Assembly (NCBI GenBank): GCA_944389935.1
Contig: CALXOE010000007.1
Location: forward strand, 21,598-85,597
Source: an uncultured Victivallis sp.
GTDB lineage: Bacteria > Verrucomicrobiota > Lentisphaeria > Victivallales > Victivallaceae
Reading direction: 5' to 3'
DNA: 64,000 nt
Below the pieces are notes generated by a model. It worked only from the letters and a program-made list of their open reading frames with translations. It did no database searches and had not been told where the DNA came from. Position 1 is the stretch's first letter. Every line of letters begins with the position of its first letter. This document shows, one piece after another, positions 37,979 to 45,137 of this stretch. The translations under genes and the position numbers were made by a program.

Positions 37979-40156
37979 TCACTCTGCCGTGTTCTGGGAG
38001 CCGTTTTCCGCAATAACCGCCCGCCACGCGCCGATGCCGTTCGTGCCGACATAAAGCCGGTTGCCGTCGTGCGGATCGAGCGTCAGGCGCCATGCCATGC
38101 CCTCGCCCGGCATGTCGCTGAGTCTCCGGTAGCTTTTTCCGGCGTCCTCGGTCAGGTAGATACCGGGAACGTTGGTGTGGCTTGTCCACCATGGAGCTGC
38201 GACCGCGACGAACCAGCGGTCGGGATTTTTCGGGTCGATCGCGATTCCCTGGCACATCTCCATGCCGGGCAGCGAAGCCTTCGAAAAACTCTTTCCCGCA
38301 TCGCGGCTGACGAGAAGCCCCTTGTTGGTTCCCACCCAGAAGACGCCGGGAGCCTCGGGAAGGGCCTCAATGGTCCGGACGGCGTATTCTTTGAGCGCCT
38401 CCCCGCCGATTTTCCGCCACTGCCTCTCCTTGCGGTCGCAGTGATACAGCCCCTGATCCGTTGCGGCATAGATGTTCGTGCCGTCGGTGACGAGATTCGG
38501 AAGAATCGTCCAGTTGTCGCCGAAGAGCTTGCCTTGCGGCAGGCCGGGAGCAAAAACCTCCCATTTTTCGCCGCCATTGCGGGTATAATAGACATTTCCA
38601 GACATTTTCGCATTGCCGCCGCACGCGACAAGCAGTTCCGAATGATCGCCGGAGAGTGTGACCAGTCCGGTCAGGAAACTGCCCAGCCGGGGGATTCCCT
38701 CGGAGCGGTTCTCCCAGTGCAGACCGCCGTCGGTACTGGTGTAAAAGCCGTTGACGGTCGGATTCTGCCAGTCGATGGTCATGGTCAGCGCCAGTTTGCG
38801 ATGATCGTTTTCGGCGATGAGCAGACGACTGGTCTCGTTGATGAGCATGTCGCCGGTTTTCTTGTCATCCCGGAAGGGCCAGAAGAAATTTTTGCCGCCG
38901 TCGGTGCTTTTGAACAGCCCGAGATCCGCGGTGTTTACGTAAATGGTCTGCGGATCGACGGGATCCACGGCGACCTGATAGACGCAGAGCGTATTGATCC
39001 CTTTCGGACAGGCGGTGAAGTGTTCTCCTCCGTCATCGCTGCGCCAAACCGTGAAGAAGTCGCCCAGATAGATCCGGTCCGGATTCACCGGGTCGAACGT
39101 GATTTCATAAACGCCATTGAGCGAACTGAATTTCGTCCATTTCCGGGCATCCATGTACCAGTCCGCCGGGTAGCGGAGCGCCTGCCGGAAATTCACCGCG
39201 GGCTGTACCCAGTTCTTTCCGAAATCATCCGTGTAAAAGAGATGCGCGCCTTCGCCCGGCACGGTCGCCCAGATGCGCGGTTCGCGGCCCGGCTGGAATT
39301 TCACCTGATGAAAACGGGTCATCTCCTGCCGCACGGGAAGAGCGCGCCAGTTTCTGCCGCGGTCTTCGGAAAAGAGGATTCCTTCCTTTCCGCAGTTGGC
39401 CAGCAGCCAATCCGCCCGATAGACGGCACGATCCAGGCTGGTCACACTCTGTTCCAGCAGGCGGTTCCAGCTCTTTCCGCCGTCGCGGCTCTCGTAAAGA
39501 CCGCCGCTGCGGTTGGAGTCCAGCGGCAGTTCCCGTGCCGAAACGAGAAGGCGATTCGCATCGTCCGGGTCGGTCAGCACGTTGGTCAGGAATTTGTCTC
39601 CCAATCCCACGAACTCCCAGTTGTCGCCCGCATCGGAGCTTTTCCAAAGCCCCTGATGGAAGGTCGCCGCATAGAGCGTGCCGTCCGGCGCGAAATTGAG
39701 CCGGTTGCCCCAGTCTTTGCCGGGTGTACCTTCGCCGGGAAAGCCCAGAATTTTCCGTTCTTTCCAGCTTTCGCCGCCGTCGCTGCTGACCATCACGGCG
39801 CCGGGATACCAGAATTTCCACGCCCAGGGAGCATTGCCGACCGCCGCCACGAGCCGGTCCGGATTTTTCGGGTCGATCACCAGGTCGGAGACACCGTAGT
39901 GGGTCTCCCGGAAAAAGCCGCGATTCTTCATAACCCAGCTTTTCCCGCCGTCGTCGCTGCGGTGAATGCCGCCCTTGTCGGAAAGGCAGTAAACCCGGCC
40001 CGCACGGTTCGGATCGGTCACGATCCTGCCGATATAGCCGCCGCCGTCGAGATTGAGACGCTCCCAGCGGCAGGGAAGCTCCGGCGCCGGGGCGGCTGCA
40101 TTGACCGCCAGACCGCACATCAGGCCGGCACCGACAAGGAGGAGAGTGTTTTTCAT
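37979..40156 (-). CDS. Secreted BNR/Asp-box repeat beta-propeller protein
   Basis: 725 aa. Signal peptide about residues 1-21 (MKNTLLLVGAGLMCGLAVNA). At least ten Asp-box motifs of S/T-x-D-x-G-x-x-W/F type: SDDGGKSW, SSDGGESW, SSDAGDNW, SRDGGKSW, SEDRGRNW, SDDGGEHF, STDGGKNF, STDGGLHW, SRDAGKSF and TEDAGKSY. This is a two-propeller architecture like GH74 xyloglucanases or sortilin-type proteins. A typical GH74 catalytic Asp pair is not evident to me. Its position between the esterase and the NPCBM protein suggests polysaccharide handling. Confidence 0.8.
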   Translation of the reverse strand: MKNTLLLVGAGLMCGLAVNAAAPAPELPCRWERLNLDGGGYIGRIVTDPNRAGRVYCLSDKGGIHRSDDGGKSWVMKNRGFFRETHYGVSDLVIDPKNPDRLVAAVGNAPWAWKFWYPGAVMVSSDGGESWKERKILGFPGEGTPGKDWGNRLNFAPDGTLYAATFHQGLWKSSDAGDNWEFVGLGDKFLTNVLTDPDDANRLLVSARELPLDSNRSGGLYESRDGGKSWNRLLEQSVTSLDRAVYRADWLLANCGKEGILFSEDRGRNWRALPVRQEMTRFHQVKFQPGREPRIWATVPGEGAHLFYTDDFGKNWVQPAVNFRQALRYPADWYMDARKWTKFSSLNGVYEITFDPVNPDRIYLGDFFTVWRSDDGGEHFTACPKGINTLCVYQVAVDPVDPQTIYVNTADLGLFKSTDGGKNFFWPFRDDKKTGDMLINETSRLLIAENDHRKLALTMTIDWQNPTVNGFYTSTDGGLHWENRSEGIPRLGSFLTGLVTLSGDHSELLVACGGNAKMSGNVYYTRNGGEKWEVFAPGLPQGKLFGDNWTILPNLVTDGTNIYAATDQGLYHCDRKERQWRKIGGEALKEYAVRTIEALPEAPGVFWVGTNKGLLVSRDAGKSFSKASLPGMEMCQGIAIDPKNPDRWFVAVAAPWWTSHTNVPGIYLTEDAGKSYRRLSDMPGEGMAWRLTLDPHDGNRLYVGTNGIGAWRAVIAENGSQNTAE

Positions 40157-40174
40157 CTGGTTGGAATCCTTTCG

Positions 40175-41887
40175 TTATTTCGTATAGGTGTGGCGGGAAG
40201 CCGTGTCGTGGTTGTAGCCGGGATACCAAGCGTGGTCCAGCCCCTGATACATGGTCATGGAGGCCTTGCCTTTCAGGTTGTTGAAAAGTACCCAGACACC
40301 CGAGGGAGGACAAATCCAGTCCGAGAGGCCCGCATGTGTGATCGTGACCGGACAACTGACCCGCGACGCGAAATTCACCGTATCGTAGTAGCCGAGGCCG
40401 GGAGCGTAATCCGGCCGCCAGCCGCGCAGCCGCCCGACTTCGACGCCGCCGAGGTCGCAGAGCCACGGAATACCGATTTCACAGCCGGTGATCCCGTCGG
40501 AAAGTGCCGCCACCGCCATCGTCTGGAAGGCGCCGTGGCTGCCTCCCTGAAGGTAAGTTTCCTTCCCGTTCCATTCCGGCAGGGAGCGGGCGAACTCCAG
40601 CCCCCGCAGATTGCGCAGGATCATGTTCTTGAAATAGCAGGTATCCGGCTGCCGGTTTTCATCGTTTCTGAAACCATAACCGTTGAGTTCGCCCTTTGCC
40701 AGATCGCGGTAATACTCCGGTTCGCGGCCGTTTTCGATGCCGTGGGCGTTGATGAAAAAGTGAATCGCATCTTTCGATTCGATGACTTCCGCGCTTTGCA
40801 CGCCATAACCGTGGAAATGAAGATACAGCGGCAGAGAACCCGGCTTCGCATCTTTCGGAACTGTCAGGTAGCCGGAGACCGGACGCGTGCCGACGGCGGC
40901 AACCTTGATGTCATAAACCCGGGAGATTTCAGTTTCCCTGACGAGCTTCTTTTCCTGCACCCGCATCGGAACAGCGGCCAGCTCCGCCTTCGCCTTCAGC
41001 CAGAACGCATCGAAGTCGGCCGGTTCTGGGACGCCCTGCTTGAGCGCTTCCGGAGCGACGCAGGCGCCGAGGCCGAACTCCACCGGGCAGGAGCGGTTCG
41101 CCCAGAAGCGGTTGACGGTTTTCCCGTCCCGGTCGAGCAGCACCGCCTTGACCATCACGAAGCCGGGTTGATCGAGCGAGGTGCGGCAGACAGCCGGAAC
41201 GCCCGGCTTCGTCTCCATATCGAACGTCTCCGTTCTGCCGTCGTCTCCGTACCGGGTGATGCGGAGCTTTCCCGCCGCCGGCCTGCCGTCTTCCTGAAGC
41301 AGAAAGAAGAAACGCATCTCCTCGCCGGGCCGGTACCGGACATCGGTACGGTCGGCGTAACCGGTGACCGTGCAGGCGGCATAATCCGGCAACACTTCTT
41401 CGGTGACGGCGATATTGCGGAAACGGGCGGTTCCGACAACCCAGTCGAGCCCGAGCACGATCGCCGCCGACTTCAGGTTTTCCGGGACCTTGACTGAAAC
41501 CCGGCGCGTCGTCCAGTCCGCCGAACCGGCCGAGGTGGAGACCTGCGGCATATCCCGTCTGCCGTTTTCATCGACCAGCTTCAGCGCCAGCCGGACGCCG
41601 TTCCACGGGTGCGGTCCGGGAGAAACGTTCACTTGGGAGATTTCACCGGAGAGCGTCACCGTCTTCCCCGCCAGCAGCGCGGGATCGACCGGAATGTCCA
41701 CGGTATTTTCGCCGATGTCAGACGCCGAAAAATTCAAAACTGCCGTGTCCCCCTCTCCGGTGAAATACCGGCCGGCCCCCGGCTGAACCTGCTGCGTCAA
41801 TTCCGGCTGATAAAGTTTCTCACCGGCCGAAAGTCCCGCCGCGGTCAGCAATACAGCCAGAGGAAATGAAAGAAAGGATTTCTTCAT
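40175..41887 (-). CDS. Secreted CE7 (acetyl xylan esterase-type) hydrolase
   Basis: 570 aa. Signal peptide MKKSFLSFPLAVLLTAAGLSAG. The N-terminal region (residues 25-165) is a carbohydrate-binding-like beta domain. The C-terminal alpha/beta hydrolase is of the AXE1 type, with the nucleophile Ser450 in QGGSHGAFQ, Asp523 in HAGLSDWICPP and His552 in LDHAWYPGY; these three fit a catalytic triad. CE7 enzymes deacetylate xylans or cephalosporins. First gene of the five-gene minus-strand operon, divergent from the AraC regulator at 42059. Confidence 0.85.
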   Translation of the reverse strand: MKKSFLSFPLAVLLTAAGLSAGEKLYQPELTQQVQPGAGRYFTGEGDTAVLNFSASDIGENTVDIPVDPALLAGKTVTLSGEISQVNVSPGPHPWNGVRLALKLVDENGRRDMPQVSTSAGSADWTTRRVSVKVPENLKSAAIVLGLDWVVGTARFRNIAVTEEVLPDYAACTVTGYADRTDVRYRPGEEMRFFFLLQEDGRPAAGKLRITRYGDDGRTETFDMETKPGVPAVCRTSLDQPGFVMVKAVLLDRDGKTVNRFWANRSCPVEFGLGACVAPEALKQGVPEPADFDAFWLKAKAELAAVPMRVQEKKLVRETEISRVYDIKVAAVGTRPVSGYLTVPKDAKPGSLPLYLHFHGYGVQSAEVIESKDAIHFFINAHGIENGREPEYYRDLAKGELNGYGFRNDENRQPDTCYFKNMILRNLRGLEFARSLPEWNGKETYLQGGSHGAFQTMAVAALSDGITGCEIGIPWLCDLGGVEVGRLRGWRPDYAPGLGYYDTVNFASRVSCPVTITHAGLSDWICPPSGVWVLFNNLKGKASMTMYQGLDHAWYPGYNHDTASRHTYTK

Positions 41888-41936
41888 GTCTCAACTTTCC
41901 TGTTTATTTTATGGCAAATGATTCCGAAAAAACAAC

Positions 41937-42030
41937 GCTCGATATCAATCCATCGTTTTTTGCTTTATTTTACGTCTTTTGAATTTTTATTCAACAAGTG
42001 CTACTTTAATATTATGACCTGATATCGAGC
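41937..42030. promoter_or_regulatory. 11-bp inverted repeat between the CE7 operon and araC-type gene
   Basis: GCTCGATATCA at 41937-41947 and its exact reverse complement TGATATCGAGC at 42020-42030 lie 83 bp apart in the 171-bp divergent promoter region. A TTGAAT - 16 - TAAAAT promoter-like pair for the esterase gene falls between them on the minus strand. Candidate sites for the AraC protein encoded next door. Confidence 0.5.
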
Positions 42031-42058
42031 AAAAAACAAGGGAAAAGGATTGTGTAAT

Positions 42059-42952
42059 ATGGTAAATGAAAATACGTTTTCTGGCATTGACATTCCGACC
42101 CGGATCGTTTTTCGCTCCAACCGGAACTGCAATGACAGAATCGGAATGGGAATACAGAATAAACCGGAACCGGGTGACCGGATTACGACTCCGACCAGCT
42201 TTTCTTTTTTCTCCGTTTCCTGGCTGGCCCGCGGAAGCGGCTGTTATGAAAACAGCATCGCGGGACAGCGTTATCCGCTGTGCGCCGGTTCCGTTTTCCT
42301 GCGCCGGCCGGAGCTGGAGCACCTGATCCGGGTGGACGCCGAAAGCGGCTGGCTGGAATATTGGCTCCATCTCGGAAACTTCGCATGGCCGTTCTTCCGG
42401 AACTATCTTTCGCTCCGCGACGATAACCTGACCGGATATTTCGATCCGTCCCCGGAATGGTTTGCCCGTTTCGACATGCTGATGAACCGGCTCGAAACCG
42501 CGCCGGAAGATGCGCTGCTGGAGTGCGCCATGGAGCTCTGCACGTTCGCGGCCGACTGCGTCCGGCAGACCCGCGGCGGCGGCGAGGAGGAGGATATGAT
42601 TCATCGCGGCTGCGAATTCCTCGGCACGAACTTTGCGGAAAACCGCGATCTGCACGCTTTCTGCCTCAAAAACGGCTGGGGCTATGAACGGTTCCGCAAG
42701 CTTTTCACGGACCGGATCGGCATCTCCCCGAACCGTTACCGGATTCAGCGGCGGACGGCGGCCGCCAGATCGCTGCTGGCTCAGACCTACCGTTCGATCG
42801 AGAGCATCTCCCGTGAACTCGGCTACTGCTCCGTATTCGATTTCTCCGCCAAATTCAAATCCTACACGGGGCTCTCTCCTTCGGAATTCCGCCGGAAAGC
42901 CCAGGCGCCATACCGGGATTTCTTCCACACCCCCCTGAACCTGATCAGATAA
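42059..42952 (+). CDS. AraC-family transcriptional regulator of the carbohydrate locus
   Basis: 297 aa from the ATG at 42059 with AAAAGGA upstream. The N-terminal domain is a cupin-like sensor (SVSWLARGSGCYENSIAGQRY, then WLEYWLHLGNF). The C-terminal double HTH is ENRDLHAFCLKNGWGYERFR...GISPNRYRIQRRTAAARSLL...ISRELGYCSVFDFSAKFKSYTGLSP. It is divergent from the CE7-BNR-NPCBM-pilin-beta-helix operon and probably activates it. Its end lies 12 bp from the convergent zinc-ribbon gene. Confidence 0.88.
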   Translation: MVNENTFSGIDIPTRIVFRSNRNCNDRIGMGIQNKPEPGDRITTPTSFSFFSVSWLARGSGCYENSIAGQRYPLCAGSVFLRRPELEHLIRVDAESGWLEYWLHLGNFAWPFFRNYLSLRDDNLTGYFDPSPEWFARFDMLMNRLETAPEDALLECAMELCTFAADCVRQTRGGGEEEDMIHRGCEFLGTNFAENRDLHAFCLKNGWGYERFRKLFTDRIGISPNRYRIQRRTAAARSLLAQTYRSIESISRELGYCSVFDFSAKFKSYTGLSPSEFRRKAQAPYRDFFHTPLNLIR

Positions 42953-42964
42953 ACGGTGGGCTGA

Positions 42965-44134
42965 TCACTTCGGTGGCGGGCCGGTTCGGACGAGTTTGCG
43001 GCGGCAGCTGGCGCAGTGGCCGGTCAGGAGAAGAAAACGCCAGGCGGCAGGAGAATTCCACCGGCTGTTGCGGCTGCCGCAGAACGGACAGCGCGTCACG
43101 ATACGCCACCTCCGGCGCAATGCAAACAACGCGAGAGGGTAGCCTGCGCCAAGAGCAATCGCGCCGAGCCCCCATGCCGCCGCCCAATCCCAATTCGCTT
43201 CTTCAGCGCAGATCCAGGCAAACACGACAGCCGCAGGAAGTAATAAATAAAAAACATTATCAAGCCTCCGGATCGCGGTGTAACGGTGGAGGAGTTTTTC
43301 CTCCATGAGTTCTGGCTGTTCCGGTTCAACCGCGGTTTCCCGGATCGGACCGCCGCAGTGCGAACAGTTCCCCGTGACCGCCGCCAGCGCGTGATCGGGT
43401 TCCCGACCGCAGTGCGGGCAGCGATGAGCCGGATCGGGATCGATTCCGCGATAGTCGTCGTCGAGATGCCGGTTCAGACGGTCACACTTCCGATCGATCC
43501 ACTCCACCAGTTCCGGCGCCGCCCGCTGGAATGCAACTGCGGCAAAATAGAGCGCAAAAACCAGAACTCCGCCCGCGGTGATAATCCACGTGCCCGCTTC
43601 CACGGATCCCGTCTCCGGAAAAGAAGAACCGAAATAAAACGATCCAACCCATACAATCGGAATTGCGCACAACAGGAAGCTGCCGACCCGGACGGCCACT
43701 GTTCCGACGGAAATCGCTTCTTCCGGGTCGCGCACCCGCAGCGATTTTTCGTCCGTCGGCAGCTGATAGCCCGGAAGAAGACTCCGCGAATCGCGGGCAA
43801 CGACCCGGCAGCACTTCGGGCAGCGCCGCAGCGCCGGGGAGAGACTCTCCATCCTCGCACCGCATTCCGGGCAGCGCGGAACCGGCAACGCCAGGCGGAA
43901 AATCCACAGGAAGAGACGCGGCAGCACCAGCGCCGCACACAGGATGACGGGAGGAAACATCAGCCTCGAGAGCGGTCCCAGCGTCGACGCCAGAAACGGC
44001 CAGGCGATAAGCCCGAAAAGGGAGAGAACGATTCCGAGCCCGAGAGTGAAATACAACCACACTTTCACGAGCAGTTGATTGCGCTTGTTCAGAATCCGGA
44101 GCAGTTCGGTGATCTCACAGGTCTCGGAAGCCAT
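42965..44134 (-). CDS. Membrane protein with three zinc-ribbon knuckles, unknown function
   Basis: 389 aa. Two hydrophobic N-terminal helices (residues about 20-80), a further pair near residues 150-205 and one at about 295-340. Three CxxC...CxxC knuckles: CPECGARMESLSPALRRCPK, CPHCGREPDHALAAVTGNCS and CPFCGSRNSRWN...CASC. I do not recognise a family. The promoter at 44175-44204 is strong. It stands alone between two carbohydrate loci. Confidence 0.7.
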   Translation of the reverse strand: MASETCEITELLRILNKRNQLLVKVWLYFTLGLGIVLSLFGLIAWPFLASTLGPLSRLMFPPVILCAALVLPRLFLWIFRLALPVPRCPECGARMESLSPALRRCPKCCRVVARDSRSLLPGYQLPTDEKSLRVRDPEEAISVGTVAVRVGSFLLCAIPIVWVGSFYFGSSFPETGSVEAGTWIITAGGVLVFALYFAAVAFQRAAPELVEWIDRKCDRLNRHLDDDYRGIDPDPAHRCPHCGREPDHALAAVTGNCSHCGGPIRETAVEPEQPELMEEKLLHRYTAIRRLDNVFYLLLPAAVVFAWICAEEANWDWAAAWGLGAIALGAGYPLALFALRRRWRIVTRCPFCGSRNSRWNSPAAWRFLLLTGHCASCRRKLVRTGPPPK

Positions 44135-44174
44135 TTCACCCTCCTTTCCGCATCATCGCAAATGCACATGGCAG

Positions 44175-44204
44175 AATATACACCCATCGGTATGCGGTTG
44201 TCAA
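44175..44204 (-). promoter_or_regulatory. Promoter of the zinc-ribbon membrane protein gene
   Basis: Minus strand TTGACA (perfect -35) - 18 bp - TATATT. Confidence 0.65.
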
Positions 44205-44223
44205 GCTTTCTTTCTTTTTCGAC

Positions 44224-44265
44224 TGGAAATCTCGACGAACGTGATCTATATTCTTCAAGAAGAAT
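44224..44265 (+). promoter_or_regulatory. Promoter with overlapping dyad
   Basis: Plus strand TGGAAA - 17 bp - TATATT (44224-44252). The dyad ATTCTTC-AA-GAAGAAT at 44250-44265 begins inside the -10 box, so it could be a repressor site for the gene at 44522. Confidence 0.45.
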
Positions 44266-44521
44266 CCGCAGGATCACGCTTGGCTCGAGGTCATCCCGGA
44301 GAAGCGGTGATGGATTGTCATTTCTGCCGCGCCGAACCGGAAATGTGTCTGCGACACGGAGCGTGTTCCGGCACGCGAAATACAATTCCCACTCACGCGA
44401 TATTCGGATTTTTCAGGCGGTTTTCTATCAGAAAAAAGTGGAAAATTTGTTTGGAAGTGGACACCAGCAGTAAGGCCTTTTGAATCGAATCCATAAATCA
44501 AAGGAGAAAGGACAGATTCTC

Positions 44522-45079
44522 ATGGCGACGTTTGAATTCAAATGCAAACATTGTTCCCAGAAGATGGAAGCCGACGAAAGCATGATCGGCCAGACGGCGG
44601 AATGTCCGGCGTGCGGCCAGTCATTGCAGATCGAAAAACCGGCATCGCCCGAATCACCGAACCGGAAATTTCTCCCCGTTGAGGACAAAAATCCGCTTCC
44701 GCCCCCTCCCGCCAGCCGGAACTCCGCATCTCCCGGAAAAAGCGTGCTCCTGCTTCTGGTCGGCGGTATTCTTCTGGTCAATCTCCTGCTGCTGATCGTG
44801 ACGGTCTGGCCGAACTCCTGGGAGTACAAGGCTGTCAAAGTGCGGGGAAACCTGACCAAATATGAAAAACTCGAAAACTTCTTTCCCAAAGAGTTGGAAG
44901 AAGAGAGCTTGACGGGAACGATCAATCTGTATTTCGGGAAATGGGAACTGGTCGGAACCGTGACAGAGATCGAAACCGTCCACCCCAACTTCGGCAAAGA
45001 GGATTATGTCACGGGAATTCAGCCGAACACCCGTTCATCCGGAACGATTCTGATTTTCCGCCGCCGGAAATTGTTCTGA
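44522..45079 (+). CDS. Membrane protein with N-terminal zinc ribbon, unknown function
   Basis: 185 aa from the ATG at 44522 with GGAGAAAGGA upstream. Residues 1-40 form a zinc ribbon (CKHCSQKMEADE...CPACGQSLQIE), of the type often seen in PVC-group membrane proteins. A Pro/Ser-rich linker is followed by one membrane helix at about 76-97 (VLLLLVGGILLVNLLLLIV) and a C-terminal domain of about 85 residues with EYKAVKVRGNLTKYEKLENF. I do not recognise the latter. The stop is 21 bp before a strong hairpin. Confidence 0.7.
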   Translation: MATFEFKCKHCSQKMEADESMIGQTAECPACGQSLQIEKPASPESPNRKFLPVEDKNPLPPPPASRNSASPGKSVLLLLVGGILLVNLLLLIVTVWPNSWEYKAVKVRGNLTKYEKLENFFPKELEEESLTGTINLYFGKWELVGTVTEIETVHPNFGKEDYVTGIQPNTRSSGTILIFRRRKLF

Positions 45080-45099
45080 TCCGGAAAACCCTCTCCACG

Positions 45100-45122
45100 T
45101 CCGGCCGGAAATCCCGGCCGGA
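45100..45122. terminator. Hairpin between convergent genes
   Basis: Perfect 9-bp GC arms TCCGGCCGG and CCGGCCGGA with a 5-base loop lie between the convergent stops at 45079 and 45138. No T tract follows on either strand, so it may be a bidirectional attenuator rather than a classic terminator. Confidence 0.5.
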
Positions 45123-45137
45123 TGGCGGGAGCGGAAC

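Larger units (their letters stand above)
44135..44521. other. 387-bp intergenic region with divergent promoters
   Basis: Contains the promoters of the flanking genes and a 16-bp dyad, ATTCTTC-AA-GAAGAAT at 44250-44265. No gene is seen. The plus-strand leader to the ATG at 44522 would be about 260 nt, long enough for a regulatory RNA element, but no known riboswitch class is recognised. Confidence 0.5.

Noticed and set aside
38069..41497. Very long plus-strand frame (1142 codons) opposite the BNR and CE7 genes
   Set aside because: It is antisense to two well-supported genes with signal peptides and repeat motifs. Its translation has no recognisable domain and high GC content explains long open shadow frames.
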